Source of the DNA: Frisingicoccus caecimuris
GTDB lineage: Bacteria > Bacillota > Clostridia > Lachnospirales > Lachnospiraceae
Reading direction: 5' to 3'
NCBI RefSeq assembly: GCF_004340975.1
Contig: NZ_SLXA01000002.1
Coordinates: forward strand, 124,001-188,000
Length of the DNA stretch: 64,000 nucleotides
Shown here: positions 29,126 to 38,175 of the stretch, piece after piece
Numbering within the stretch: the stretch's first letter is position 1
Layout: each line of letters starts with the position of its first letter
Translations under genes and position numbers: made by a program
Notes under the pieces: generated by a model
The model's database searches: none
The model's input: only the letters and a program-made list of their open reading frames with translations
Told to the model about the DNA's origin: nothing

Positions 29126-30348
29126 TGGTCGTCTCCTCCTTTCCCGGTCTTTCTATCTTCCAGCAAAATTTTCAATGCATCCAGAAGCCTGTCCGCCGCT
29201 GCCTCTTTCGACAACATCGGCAGATCCTCAATCCCATTTCTACTGATAAGACTGAGATGATTTGTATCTGTTCCAAATCCGGCGCCGTTTTCTTTCAAAC
29301 AGTTTGCCGCGATCATATCTGCATTTTTCTTTTCCAGTTTTGCAGCGGAATTCTCCAGCACATCCCGGGTCTCCATTGAAAAGCCGCAAAGCACCTGATG
29401 TTCTTTTTTATGTTGTCCAAGCCATGCAAGAATATCCCGGGTTCTTTCCAAGGTCAGCGTCATATCACTGTCTTTTTTCTTAATCTTATCCTCCGCCGTC
29501 TGCACCGGCGTATAATCTGCCACCGCTGCCGCCTTGATAATTATATCCTGACTCTCCCACCGTTCCTTTACGGCCTCAAACATATCTGCCGCGCGAATGA
29601 CCGGGACCACCCTGACAAAAGGCGGCGGTGTAAGCTCTGTCGGACCGCTGACCAACGTCACCTCGGCGCCCCGCAGCATGGCCTGTCGGGCAATGGCATA
29701 TCCCATCTTTCCTGTAGAATGATTGGTAAGAAAACGCACCGGGTCCAACGGTTCCCGGGTCGGTCCCGCAGTGACCAGAATCTTTCGTCCTGCCAAATCC
29801 TTTTCGCAGGCAATCTGACGGACAATATATTCAAAAAGTACATCTTCCGAAGGCATTTTCCCGTCTCCTGTCGTACCACAGGCCAAATACCCATTTTCCG
29901 GCGGGATGATGATTTTTCCATAACGAGACAGACGGATCAGATTATCCTGAACGACCGGATTGTGGAACATATTGACATTCATAGCCGGCGAAACGATCAC
30001 CGGACAGGTCATGGCCAATGCTGTCGTACTCAGCATATCATCGGCAATACCGAAAGCCATCTTTGCGATAATATTGGCAGAAGCCGGAGCCACGAGCATG
30101 ACATCCGCCCGGCTTGCCAGAGACACATGGGCAATATTAAACTGAAAATTCCGGTCAAAAGTATCCACCATACATTTGTTGCCTGTTAAAGACTCAAATG
30201 TGGTCGGATGGATAAAATTTGTCGCATTTTTGCTCATGATCACATGTACGTCCGCATGCTGCTTTACGAGACGGCTGGCCAGTCCCGCAATCTTATAGGC
30301 TGCAATACTTCCGGTCACACCGAGTACGACTGTCTTTCCCTCCAGCAT
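29122..30348 (-). CDS. coaBC: Bifunctional phosphopantothenoylcysteine synthetase/decarboxylase
   Basis: Makes 4'-phosphopantetheine from 4'-phosphopantothenate and cysteine. The CoaC half (about 1-180) shows GVTGSIAAYKIAGLA, VAPASANIIAKMAFGIADD, SPAMNVNMF and the substrate clamp GYLACGTTGDGKMP. The CoaB half begins KILVTAGPTREPLDPVRFLT and has STGKMGYAIA, AAAVADY and IKKKDSDMTLTLERTRDIL. 408 residues is normal. Starts directly after the panD stop at 30349. Confidence 0.95.
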   Translation of the reverse strand: MLEGKTVVLGVTGSIAAYKIAGLASRLVKQHADVHVIMSKNATNFIHPTTFESLTGNKCMVDTFDRNFQFNIAHVSLASRADVMLVAPASANIIAKMAFGIADDMLSTTALAMTCPVIVSPAMNVNMFHNPVVQDNLIRLSRYGKIIIPPENGYLACGTTGDGKMPSEDVLFEYIVRQIACEKDLAGRKILVTAGPTREPLDPVRFLTNHSTGKMGYAIARQAMLRGAEVTLVSGPTELTPPPFVRVVPVIRAADMFEAVKERWESQDIIIKAAAVADYTPVQTAEDKIKKKDSDMTLTLERTRDILAWLGQHKKEHQVLCGFSMETRDVLENSAAKLEKKNADMIAANCLKENGAGFGTDTNHLSLISRNGIEDLPMLSKEAAADRLLDALKILLEDRKTGKGGDDQ

Positions 30349-30750
30349 TTATTTCACCTCATCCATTTCGGACAAAAGTCCGTGCTTTTCATAACAGGTA
30401 ATTCGTTTTACCTTATTCTCATCGTCTACAAACACAACTTTCGGTGCATATCCGTTCATCTCTTCCGATGACATGCCCGCATAGCACATAATAATAATCT
30501 TATCGCCTACCTGAACCATACGGGCGGCCGCACCATTCAGACAAATCATTCCGCTGTTCCGCTCTCCGGCAATGACATAGGTCTCAAACCGCTGTCCGTT
30601 ATTAATATCTACAATCTGTACCTGTTCATACTCACAAATGCCCGAAGCTTCCATCAGCGATTCATCGATCGTAATACTTCCCACATAATCCAGTTCTGCC
30701 TGAACCACCGTTGCCCGGTGAATCTTTCCTTTTAACATTGTCATTATCAT
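30349..30750 (-). CDS. panD: Aspartate 1-decarboxylase
   Basis: Pyruvoyl enzyme making beta-alanine from aspartate. A 133-residue proenzyme, start ATG at 30750 with AGGAG nine bases upstream. Self-cleavage occurs at Gly-Ser in [12 protein letters not shown], giving the pyruvoyl N-terminus. [20 protein letters not shown] and [19 protein letters not shown] are family hallmarks. Lies between panC and coaBC. Confidence 0.95.
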   Translation of the reverse strand: MIMTMLKGKIHRATVVQAELDYVGSITIDESLMEASGICEYEQVQIVDINNGQRFETYVIAGERNSGMICLNGAAARMVQVGDKIIIMCYAGMSSEEMNGYAPKVVFVDDENKVKRITCYEKHGLLSEMDEVK

Positions 30751-30756
30751 ATCTGT

Positions 30757-31599
30757 CTACTCCTGTATAAAATTATCGATCAACCGTGTCTTTCCAATAA
30801 ATACGGCAATGGCTACCAGTATCGGGCCGTCTACCCTGTGATGAATTTCGATGGTATCCCATTTGACCATTTCCACATAATCAATCCGGGCCAGCGGCTC
30901 CTGGGAAATGATGCGTTTCATTTCATCAAGCACCTTCTCACCGTCTTTTTCACCGGATTGAACCATGGCTTTTCCTACTTTGATGGCCCGACTCAGAACC
31001 AAGGCTGCCTGCCGCTCTTCCGGAGACAGATAAGTATTTCTGGAACTCTTTGCCAGTCCGTCGGTCTCACGTATGATCGGACAGCCGACAATCTCCACAT
31101 TCATATTTAAATCCCGGACCATCCGTCGGATGACCGCCAGCTGCTGTGCATCCTTCTCGCCAAAATAGGCTCTGTCCGGTGTGGCAATATTAAAAAGTTT
31201 ATTAACGACCGTACACACGCCTCGAAAATGAATCGGACGGCTTTTTCCACAAAGCTCCGCCGTCACACCGCTTGTGTTCACATAGGTCGTAAAATTCTCC
31301 GCATACATTTCCGAAGCTTCCGGTGCAAAAATAAGCGCTGCCCCCGCCTCTTCACAGAGAATACGATCGGCATTTAAGTCTCTCGGATAGCTCTCCAGAT
31401 CCTCTGTCGGTCCAAACTGGGTTGGATTAACAAAAACGCTGACAACCACCTTATCATTTTCCTTTACCGCACGTTCGATCAGACTTTTATGACCTTCGTG
31501 AAGATATCCCATCGTCGGTACCAGGCCGACGCTCAAGCCTTCTTTTTTCCATGCTCTGACCTGCGCTTTCACGCCGACCACTGTTTTTTCTATCTGCAT
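30757..31599 (-). CDS. panC: Pantothenate synthetase
   Basis: ATP-dependent condensation of pantoate and beta-alanine. 280 residues with LVPTMGYLHEGHKSLI (HIGH-like), VVSVFVNPTQFGPTEDLESY, AYFGEKDAQQLAVIRRMV and the KMSKS-equivalent loop LAKSSRNTYLSPEER. ATG at 31599 with AGGAGG eight bases away. Separated from panB by 12 nt. Confidence 0.95.
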   Translation of the reverse strand: MQIEKTVVGVKAQVRAWKKEGLSVGLVPTMGYLHEGHKSLIERAVKENDKVVVSVFVNPTQFGPTEDLESYPRDLNADRILCEEAGAALIFAPEASEMYAENFTTYVNTSGVTAELCGKSRPIHFRGVCTVVNKLFNIATPDRAYFGEKDAQQLAVIRRMVRDLNMNVEIVGCPIIRETDGLAKSSRNTYLSPEERQAALVLSRAIKVGKAMVQSGEKDGEKVLDEMKRIISQEPLARIDYVEMVKWDTIEIHHRVDGPILVAIAVFIGKTRLIDNFIQE

Positions 31600-31611
31600 C
31601 ACAGCTGCCTC

Positions 31612-32439
31612 CTAGTATAACTTCTGAATGACTTCATTTGAAATGCCATATCCATGTTCCGCCGTTGGGAAAGCGCCTTCGCCGACTTCATCGATATAGC
31701 CTTTAAAGGCGGCTTTCATAGCTTCGCCGATATTGGCATAACGTTTAACAAATTTCGGTGTAAAATCAGAGAACATACCAAGCATATCCTGATATACGAG
31801 AATCTGTCCGTCGCAGTCTGCCCCTGCACCGATACCAATGGTCGGCACCGGAACAGCTTCTGTCACTTTTTTCGCCAGGGCAGACGGTACACATTCCAGA
31901 ACAATGGCAAATACACCGGCTTCGGCAATCGCTTTTGCATCATCCAAAAGTTTCTGGGCCGCCGCTTCATCTTTTCCCTGAACTTTATATCCGCCAAAGG
32001 CATTGATTGACTGAGGTGTCAGTCCCAGATGGCCCATCACCGGAATTCCCGCCTGAACGATGGCTTCAATCTGAGGCACGACCTCAACGCCGCCTTCCAG
32101 TTTCACTGCATTGGCACGCCCCTCTTTCATCAGACGTCCTGCATTTTTCAACGCATCGTAGACGGAGCCCTGATAAGACATAAAAGGCATATCCACAACA
32201 ACGAGGGCATTCTTTGCGCCTCTGGCGACTGCCGCGCCATGATGAATCATATCCTCCATAGTCACAGAAATCGTATCCTCGTAACCAAGAATCACATTTC
32301 CCAATGAGTCGCCAACAAGAATGCCGTTAATTCCGGCCGCATCCAACAGACTTGCCGTTGAATAATCATAGGCTGTCAGCATGGACAGCTTCTTTCCATC
32401 TTCCTTTGCCTTTCTAAAAGTTGCAACTGTGTTTTTCAT
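31612..32439 (-). CDS. panB: 3-methyl-2-oxobutanoate hydroxymethyltransferase
   Basis: Adds a hydroxymethyl group from methylene-THF to ketoisovalerate to give ketopantoate. 275 residues, with [36 protein letters not shown] (metal ligand Asp), [20 protein letters not shown] and [19 protein letters not shown]. Overlaps the upstream reductase by 4 nt. Confidence 0.95.
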   Translation of the reverse strand: MKNTVATFRKAKEDGKKLSMLTAYDYSTASLLDAAGINGILVGDSLGNVILGYEDTISVTMEDMIHHGAAVARGAKNALVVVDMPFMSYQGSVYDALKNAGRLMKEGRANAVKLEGGVEVVPQIEAIVQAGIPVMGHLGLTPQSINAFGGYKVQGKDEAAAQKLLDDAKAIAEAGVFAIVLECVPSALAKKVTEAVPVPTIGIGAGADCDGQILVYQDMLGMFSDFTPKFVKRYANIGEAMKAAFKGYIDEVGEGAFPTAEHGYGISNEVIQKLY

Positions 32440-33293
32440 CTTACTTCTCCATTCCTTTCAAATATTTGGGATAAACTGCTGTAATCCCGTTCCGGATGTT
32501 TCCGTTTTGCGATATCTGTCAACACTTCCGACAATCGTATATAAATTTCTTTTTCTTCCGGAGGCAGTACATTTAAATGCTTTCGGATGGTCTTTTCATC
32601 CGCCCGCTCCACCGGTCCTGTCAGAGCGGCCGCCGTCCCTACGCGGGCTACCGACTGACAATTGTGGAGAAATAACGGCTTGAGCGCCGCTTCCCCGCTC
32701 TCTCTGTCAAATCCACAGTCCATCAATAAATTGACCCCTGTTTCAAACAGACCTGTGACCAGATTACTCGCAAAGACAGCGGCTCCGTGATAAAGTGCCT
32801 TCTGCTCTGCCTGAATGATGCGCACAGGATTCCCCAGATTTTCAAAAAAATCTTTCCAGAAACCGATATGTGCTTCCGGTCCTTCAATTGTAAAATAAGC
32901 TTGAGAAATTTCCTGATACGATTGCGATCTGCTGTGAATCGCAAACAAAGGATGGATAGAATAACCAAATGCTCCCATCTGGTTAATCTCAGAAAATACG
33001 GCGCTCGTCATCACGCCGCTACAGTGACAAATAAACTTGCCTGTCAAAGAATATCGTTTTATAGAATTCCATACATCTTCAATGGCCCCGTCAGGAACCG
33101 TCAAAAAGAGAGCATCACTCGACCCAATCAAATCTTCAAGTGTCTCGTAATACTTTGTATGTGTAAAAACAGATGCCTGTCTGGCTGACTCTTCACTTCT
33201 GCTATAGTATCCGGATACACACACGTTGCGTTCCGACATGTATTTTCCCAGAGTAAAGCCAACTTTTCCTGCACCAACAAATCCTATTCTCAT
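32436..33293 (-). CDS. panG: Rossmann-like/DUF2520 protein, probable PanG-type ketopantoate reductase
   Basis: A 285-residue NAD(P)-binding protein: GxGxxG motif [18 protein letters not shown] at the N-terminus and a C-terminal DUF2520 helical domain ([39 protein letters not shown]). Its position as first gene of the pan operon, with a 4-nt overlap to panB whose product is ketopantoate, points to reduction of ketopantoate to pantoate. This domain layout is the same as PanG, the alternative ketopantoate reductase first described in Francisella with relatives in Clostridioides and Enterococcus. No panE or ilvC is in the window. The ATG at 33293 follows AGAAGG by about eight bases. Function by context and family, not proven. 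Confidence 0.75.
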   Translation of the reverse strand: MRIGFVGAGKVGFTLGKYMSERNVCVSGYYSRSEESARQASVFTHTKYYETLEDLIGSSDALFLTVPDGAIEDVWNSIKRYSLTGKFICHCSGVMTSAVFSEINQMGAFGYSIHPLFAIHSRSQSYQEISQAYFTIEGPEAHIGFWKDFFENLGNPVRIIQAEQKALYHGAAVFASNLVTGLFETGVNLLMDCGFDRESGEAALKPLFLHNCQSVARVGTAAALTGPVERADEKTIRKHLNVLPPEEKEIYIRLSEVLTDIAKRKHPERDYSSLSQIFERNGEVR

Positions 33294-33508
33294 CCTGACC
33301 ACCTTCTTTCCAAGGTGATGCTCCCACGGAATCCCATTCGCTCACGATATAAGTTCCATTACGGATTCAAAGACTTAAATCCAGGATTTGCAAACAAGCT
33401 TTCAATCACGTTATACCCACAGGGCCCCCCTCATGTCATATGCTTCGCATGGGGCACGCTCCGTCAGGCTCCGCGTGTCACGGTATAGTTTCCTGAGGAA
33501 TACTATCC
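33294..33508 (-). ncRNA. Long structured 5' leader of the pan-coa operon (candidate cis-regulatory RNA)
   Basis: About 215 nt lie between the inferred transcription start near 33508 and the panG start, with no coding frame. On the minus strand it holds a 5'-terminal hairpin (33482-33508, GGATAGT / ACTATACC with single bulged A and U around a TCA loop), a second GC-rich hairpin (CACGC/GCGTG, 33455-33477), a third (CCCC/GGGG with ATGCGAAGCAT, 33427-33454), a GGATT/AATCC stem, and a last hairpin over the ribosome binding site. It does not match TPP, FMN, SAM, cobalamin, T-box, lysine, glycine or ydaO consensus words. The known pan RNA motif, hairpins with bulged A residues ahead of panB operons, is one possible identity. 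Confidence 0.55.
33300..33317 (-). promoter_or_regulatory. Hairpin covering the panG ribosome binding site
   Basis: On the mRNA CACCUU pairs with AAGGUG around the 6-nt loop GGAAAG, and the AAGG of the ribosome binding site is in the right arm. The stem ends 7 nt before the ATG, so opening it would be needed for efficient initiation. Confidence 0.5.
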
Positions 33509-33514
33509 GCAACC

Positions 33515-33542
33515 ATTATACCATATTTTAACTCTGTGTAAA
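33515..33542 (-). promoter_or_regulatory. Putative sigma-A promoter of the pan-coa operon
   Basis: TTTACA (-35, 33537-33542) and a perfect TATAAT (-10, 33515-33520), 16 bases apart. Start of transcription is expected near 33508, the first base of the 5' hairpin. Confidence 0.65.
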
Positions 33543-33564
33543 GTTAAAAAAACCACTACAAATA

Positions 33565-34857
33565 TCAATTATTTTCTACGCTGTCAATGGTCTGCTGAAT
33601 AATGCTCCGCACCATATCTTCGCTGAGACCGCCCGGCGCATATCCATAAACATTTCCATTTTTATCAATCATAAATGTGGTTGGAAAAGCCTGAATGCCA
33701 TAGGCAGCAAAAACGCTTCCGTCCAAATCCATGGCTACCGGATAGGTATAGCCGTTCTCGGTCAAAAAGCTTTCTATTTCTTCCTGAGTTCCATCGCTGT
33801 TGTTCGGATGGGCCTCTGTTTTCGGATTGGCTACGCCAAGGATGATTATATCCCCTCTGTTGCCTCCGTAATCTTCATAAACTTTCTGGATATATGGCAT
33901 TTCCATCCGACATGGTCCGCACCATGTGGCCCAGAAATTCAGGAATATAGTCTTCCCTTTATATTCGGACAGGGTATGGACATTTCCAAACTGGTCCGTC
34001 AGTGTAAAATCCGGTGCCGCCACCGTCTCTTTTCCGGCAGCTTTCGTTTCATGGACTGTATCCGCCGGTGCCTCTGTCTCCTCTGCCGCTTCGCCCGTTT
34101 CCGCAGCCGCTGCTCTCTTCGGACGGTCCGTTCCAAAGCCGGACAAATATCCCGTGAGACCATTCATCCACCCGGTCATCGTCATCACCCCCATAAGGAT
34201 GAGAAGAATGCCGCCGATTTTAACCGTATATTGAATTGCCTGACGTTTCCGGTTAAAGAAATCCAGCGCCGTTCCCGCAAAGATGCCCACAGCAAGAAAA
34301 GGCAGAACGAAGCCTGCCATATAGACGCCAATCAATGCAAATCCGGACACCGCTGTTCCCGCGGAAGAAGCCATGAGCAGCACACTGGCCAGCACCGGAC
34401 CGACACAAGGCGTCCATGCGAAACTGAAGGTAAAACCGAGAAGCAGCGCCATAAGCGGTCCAAAAGTCTTTCCTTCCATAGTAAAAGGCAGACGACGGGT
34501 CTGTTCCATCGACCGGGACTTTCCAAAAACCCCCAACTGATACAAACCAAGGCCAATCATGATGAGACCGCCGATTCGAGTGAACCAGACCTTATTGCCG
34601 CTGAAAAATCTTCCGATGGCTGTGAAGCCAAGGCCCAACAGAATAAAAGCAAAACCGATGCCCAAAATGAAAAACAAGGTATGAATCAGTACCTTTTTTC
34701 TTGGATAGTAAACTTTCCCATGCTCATCGGTCCGGTACATACCGCCGGCCAGATAACTGATATATAACGGCACCAACGGTAAGATGCACGGTGAAAAAAA
34801 GCTGAGTAAGCCCTGTATAAATACTGTGATAAAAGGTATTCCTGTTTCAATATTCAT
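33565..34857 (-). CDS. CcdA-TlpA fusion: thiol-disulfide transporter with C-terminal thioredoxin-like domain
   Basis: A 430-residue fusion. The N-terminal half is a six-TM CcdA/DsbD-beta domain with the two redox Cys in FFSPCILPLVPLYISYLAGG and AWTPCVGPVLASVLL. A charged Ala/Glu linker (about residues 250-285) leads to an extracytoplasmic TlpA/AhpC-TSA domain with FLNFWATWCGPCRMEMPYIQ, redox motif CGPC, and the cis-Pro in AFPTTFMID. It would carry reducing power across the membrane to extracellular protein thiols or peroxides. The ATG at 34857 overlaps the end of pyrC by 11 nt; the longer frame to 35025 runs through pyrC and is rejected. No cytochrome c genes are nearby, so envelope redox repair is the likelier role. 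Confidence 0.9.
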   Translation of the reverse strand: MNIETGIPFITVFIQGLLSFFSPCILPLVPLYISYLAGGMYRTDEHGKVYYPRKKVLIHTLFFILGIGFAFILLGLGFTAIGRFFSGNKVWFTRIGGLIMIGLGLYQLGVFGKSRSMEQTRRLPFTMEGKTFGPLMALLLGFTFSFAWTPCVGPVLASVLLMASSAGTAVSGFALIGVYMAGFVLPFLAVGIFAGTALDFFNRKRQAIQYTVKIGGILLILMGVMTMTGWMNGLTGYLSGFGTDRPKRAAAAETGEAAEETEAPADTVHETKAAGKETVAAPDFTLTDQFGNVHTLSEYKGKTIFLNFWATWCGPCRMEMPYIQKVYEDYGGNRGDIIILGVANPKTEAHPNNSDGTQEEIESFLTENGYTYPVAMDLDGSVFAAYGIQAFPTTFMIDKNGNVYGYAPGGLSEDMVRSIIQQTIDSVENN

Positions 34858-36127
34858 AAACAATTTTCCCGTCACAAATCGTAAATTTAACCTTACCCTG
34901 GAGCCTTTCCCCGATAAATGGCGAATTGGACGCTTTCGATGCAAAATGCTCACCGACGGTCCAGGTTTCATTTTCATCAAAAATGACCAGATCGGCTTTG
35001 CCTCCCACAGCCACGTAGCCCGCATCCAGGTGATAAAGATTCGCCGGGTTTGTGGTCAGCTTCTCAAGGAAATGAGAAAGACTTAAATACCCCGGTTTCA
35101 CCAAATGGGTAATACCAAGAGCCAGCGCTGTTTCCAGACCGATCATTCCACTTGGCGCATTCTTCATATCCCGTGCCTTCTCCTCCCCACTGTGAGGCGC
35201 ATGATCCGTCGCAATAAAATCAATGGTATCGTCCATCAATCCATGAATAATCTCCTGACGGTCTTCCTCGGTACGAATCGGAGGATTGACTTTGGCAAGG
35301 GTCCCCTTAGCCAAAACTGCCTCTTCCGTCAACGAAAAATGTTGAGGTGTCGCTTCGGCATGAATATTTTTTCCAAGAGCTTTCATGGCACGGACAATAG
35401 CCACAGACGTACCGCTGCTGATATGTTGAATATCAATAGAAGCACCCGTACTTAAAGCCAATGCACAATCTCTGGCAACGAGTACATCCTCAGCGACTGC
35501 CGGCGCACCTTCCACGCCGACTGCTGTCGATACCGGTCCCTGATTGACGCCAAAGCTTCCGATGAGCGCCGGGTCCTCCTCATGAAAACTCAGAGGTACA
35601 TCCAGCGCCTTCGCCATCTTCATTGCCTCCATAACGATCGACGTATCTTTGATCGGTACCCCATCATCAGTAAATCCAACAGCCCCCAACGCTTTTAAAC
35701 TGATCATATCGGTCAGCTCCGTACCGCCAAAGCCTTTCGTGATGGCCGCCGTATTTAATACATGGATTGGCATTCCGGCCGCCCGCTCCCGAAGATAAGT
35801 CAGGGTTTCTTCATTGTCCACCACTGGTTTTGTGTTGGCCATACAGATGACCGTCGTATAGCCGCCGGCAGCCGCAGCCGCCGCTCCTGTTGCCACATCC
35901 TCTTTATAGGTAAATCCCGGTTCTCTGAAATGTACATGCACATCGATCAAACCCGGAGCTACGATCAGGCCCGCCGCATCGATGATTTCATCCGCTTCCC
36001 GATGCTTTTGCTCGGCACTGCCCGGCGGTATAATTCCCGCGATCCGGTCCCTTTCGATACAAATATCACATATTTTATCTGTCTGGCTTTTTGGATCTAC
36101 CAAACGCCCGTTTTTAATCCATAACAT
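34847..36127 (-). CDS. pyrC: Dihydroorotase
   Basis: Type I dihydroorotase of pyrimidine synthesis, 426 residues. Metal ligands are in LIDVHVHFREPGFTYKEDV, the substrate Asn in MANTKPVVDNEE, a His in IQHISSG and the catalytic Asp in FIATDHAPHSGEEK. The ATG at 36127 follows AGGAGG by eight bases; the frame to 36172 is rejected. It is translationally coupled to the CcdA-TlpA gene, an unusual partnership. Other pyr genes are not in the window. Confidence 0.95.
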   Translation of the reverse strand: MLWIKNGRLVDPKSQTDKICDICIERDRIAGIIPPGSAEQKHREADEIIDAAGLIVAPGLIDVHVHFREPGFTYKEDVATGAAAAAAGGYTTVICMANTKPVVDNEETLTYLRERAAGMPIHVLNTAAITKGFGGTELTDMISLKALGAVGFTDDGVPIKDTSIVMEAMKMAKALDVPLSFHEEDPALIGSFGVNQGPVSTAVGVEGAPAVAEDVLVARDCALALSTGASIDIQHISSGTSVAIVRAMKALGKNIHAEATPQHFSLTEEAVLAKGTLAKVNPPIRTEEDRQEIIHGLMDDTIDFIATDHAPHSGEEKARDMKNAPSGMIGLETALALGITHLVKPGYLSLSHFLEKLTTNPANLYHLDAGYVAVGGKADLVIFDENETWTVGEHFASKASNSPFIGERLQGKVKFTICDGKIVYEY

Positions 36128-36149
36128 CCCTGCTCCTCCTGCATTTCTT

Positions 36150-37037
36150 TTAATATTCTTCCCATTTATCAAGACAATCTTTCATATCTTTAAATTTCCT
36201 GTTTCGAATTTTTACAGCTTCTTCGCCCTTTCCATTACTATAATCATAGAAACCCCGTCCATTTTTTACGCCATAAAAGCCCTGCTCATATAGATTGCGA
36301 ATGATCCCTTGGGGCTCTTTAACATCACACAAATCCGCATTTAAATATTCGGATATATGATAAAAGGTATCCAGACCGCCAAAATCTGCCACCTCAAAAG
36401 GCCCATAAGCTGCATATCGAAAACCAAGACCATATTTCATCACTGCATCCACATCCTCCGCCGTCGCTATTCCCTTTTCGACAATATCCATACATTCTCT
36501 TAAAACAGCGAACTGAACCCGGTTGGCAATGAATCCGGGAACATCCTGACGGCAAATAACCGGCTTCTTATCAATGGCTTTGGCCAGTGCATAAACCTCA
36601 TCCACATATTTCTGCTCTGTTTTATCGTTACAGATAATCTCTATCAAAGGGATCAGGTTCGATGGGTTAAACCAGTGCATTCCGAGAAACCGCTCCTTCC
36701 CATGAACCCGCTCACCGATTCGATTTATAGACAGACCAGACGTATTCGTTGCCAGAATCGTTTCCGCCCCGACAATTTTCGATAAGCGCTCAAAAAATTC
36801 CTGCTTCACCGCCAGATTTTCCACAATAGATTCGATAATGATATCACATTTTCCCAAATCTTCCAACCGGGTCGTATAATACAGCGGCACTCCCTCGTCC
36901 AAAGTGATTATCTTTTTCCCCCGTTCCAGAGATGCTTCTGTCCGCCCGTAAATTCGTGTTTCATACCCTTTTTCTGCAAATATCTGAGCCATGGTGGCCC
37001 CCATCAGACCCGTGCCGCAGATTCCAATTCTCTTCAT
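36150..37037 (-). CDS. 3-hydroxyacyl-CoA dehydrogenase family protein
   Basis: A 295-residue NAD-dependent enzyme: Rossmann motif RIGICGTGLMGATMAQIFAE, then ILATNTSGLSINRIGERVHG, the catalytic His region FLGMHWFNPSNLIPLIEII and QDVPGFIANRVQFAVLREC, with the C-terminal 3HCDH domain ending NGRGFYDYS. It resembles Hbd (3-hydroxybutyryl-CoA dehydrogenase) but no thiolase, crotonase or butyryl-CoA dehydrogenase is adjacent, so the substrate may be another beta-hydroxy acid. GGAGG lies seven bases before the ATG at 37037. Confidence 0.85.
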   Translation of the reverse strand: MKRIGICGTGLMGATMAQIFAEKGYETRIYGRTEASLERGKKIITLDEGVPLYYTTRLEDLGKCDIIIESIVENLAVKQEFFERLSKIVGAETILATNTSGLSINRIGERVHGKERFLGMHWFNPSNLIPLIEIICNDKTEQKYVDEVYALAKAIDKKPVICRQDVPGFIANRVQFAVLRECMDIVEKGIATAEDVDAVMKYGLGFRYAAYGPFEVADFGGLDTFYHISEYLNADLCDVKEPQGIIRNLYEQGFYGVKNGRGFYDYSNGKGEEAVKIRNRKFKDMKDCLDKWEEY

Positions 37038-37052
37038 TGCATATCCTCCCAT

Positions 37053-38048
37053 TCATGTTTCTCTCCCGTACTGATTCAGTATCTCACATAAAAATTCCTG
37101 ATACTCTTCAGCCACATTTTCCGGTGATAAAATTTTCGCCCCGGCACCAAGTCCGGAAAGCCAGCCAAAAAAGGGATGGCTTACAACAATCCGGACTCGA
37201 ATATCAAAATGACTTTCTCCAACCGGACGAATAGTAACATCCTTTCCGAAACGGTCGATGACTACTCCAATCAATCGATTCTCAAACCGTATCTTTACAT
37301 CCTGCTCTTCGCCGCCAAACATCCCGAAAATTTTTTTGGAAAATACAGCCGTATCAAAATCATCAAAATGCTCCCGGCCAAGTCTGGACTCCTTTGTCAT
37401 CTCGATACCCAACATCTTATCTACCCGGTAATGTTTGACCATTCCTGCTTCCTCGTCAAAACCCAACAGGTAATAATTTTCATCATCCCAGGTCAGTACC
37501 CAGGGACTAATACAATAAAAAGCCCCGTCCCTCCGCAGCTTCATCCCCTTCGGCACGGTCCACTCATAATATTGAAACCGAATCTTTACATTCTCCGAAA
37601 TGGCATTATGAATTTTATCTACATTATAATAGATACTTTCATTCATCGTCTTAATCCGATTTGCCACATAGACCTGACGCTGGAGTTGACGGGCTTCATA
37701 GTGGCTTGCCAGCCCTTCAAGTTTTTGAATCAGCTCACCGGATTTCTTTGCCGTAATAAATTTTGATGCCTGCACCGTATCGACCAATAACTTTAGTTCC
37801 GGCAGTTCAAAATCCCTTTTTCCCAGATAGTATCCGGCCGGAGCATCCTTCCGGAGAATAATATCCATCCCGAAAGTTCTCAGCGTCTCAATATCGGCAT
37901 AGATACTTTTTCTTTCCGCCTGAATACCATTACGCCCCAATTCTGCCATCAAATCTGCCATGGTCAACGGATGTTTTTCATCACTGCGCTCAAGAAAAAA
38001 CCGCATCAGATATAAAATCTTTATCTTCTGATTCTGTAACTTTGCCAT
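37053..38048 (-). CDS. WYL-domain transcriptional regulator
   Basis: 331 residues with an N-terminal winged helix (ADLMAELGRNGIQAERKSIYADIETLR) and a central WYL domain (SPWVLTWDDENYYLLGFDEE, HYRVDKM), ending in a WCX-type C-terminal region (HPFFGWLSGLGAGAKILSPE). WYL proteins sense nucleic acids or nucleotides and control DNA repair, phage defence or metabolism. It lies 15 nt upstream of the hydroxyacyl-CoA dehydrogenase gene on the same strand and may control it. Confidence 0.9.
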   Translation of the reverse strand: MAKLQNQKIKILYLMRFFLERSDEKHPLTMADLMAELGRNGIQAERKSIYADIETLRTFGMDIILRKDAPAGYYLGKRDFELPELKLLVDTVQASKFITAKKSGELIQKLEGLASHYEARQLQRQVYVANRIKTMNESIYYNVDKIHNAISENVKIRFQYYEWTVPKGMKLRRDGAFYCISPWVLTWDDENYYLLGFDEEAGMVKHYRVDKMLGIEMTKESRLGREHFDDFDTAVFSKKIFGMFGGEEQDVKIRFENRLIGVVIDRFGKDVTIRPVGESHFDIRVRIVVSHPFFGWLSGLGAGAKILSPENVAEEYQEFLCEILNQYGRET

Positions 38049-38131
38049 ATCGTCTCTAACCTCTCCATTCCAGACAATTATATCAATGTCCTATAAAAAG
38101 GACAATGCTTTTATAAATCATTTAAAAGCCA

Positions 38132-38170
38132 AAAGGTCTTAAAAGAACATCTCATTCTTTTAAGACCTTT
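38132..38170 (-). terminator. Terminator of the YkgJ-type gene
   Basis: AAAGGTCTTAAAAGAA and TTCTTTTAAGACCTTT form a perfect 16-bp stem with a 7-nt loop, five bases after the stop codon at 38176. It also ends the intergenic space before the WYL gene. Confidence 0.75.
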
Positions 38171-38175
38171 AATTA

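Noticed and set aside
29398-30189. Plus-strand open frame of 263 codons
   Set aside because: Antisense shadow of coaBC; composition (Arg/His/Cys-rich) is not protein-like.
33303-33540. 6S RNA or another free-standing small RNA in the gap before panG
   Set aside because: The 5' and 3' ends of the region do not pair into one long interrupted stem, and the promoter drives straight into panG with the last hairpin at its ribosome site, so a leader is the better reading.
33808-34767. Long plus-strand open frame of 319 codons
   Set aside because: It is antisense to the CcdA-TlpA gene, has an Arg/Ser/His/Cys-rich composition typical of shadow frames, and lacks a ribosome site.
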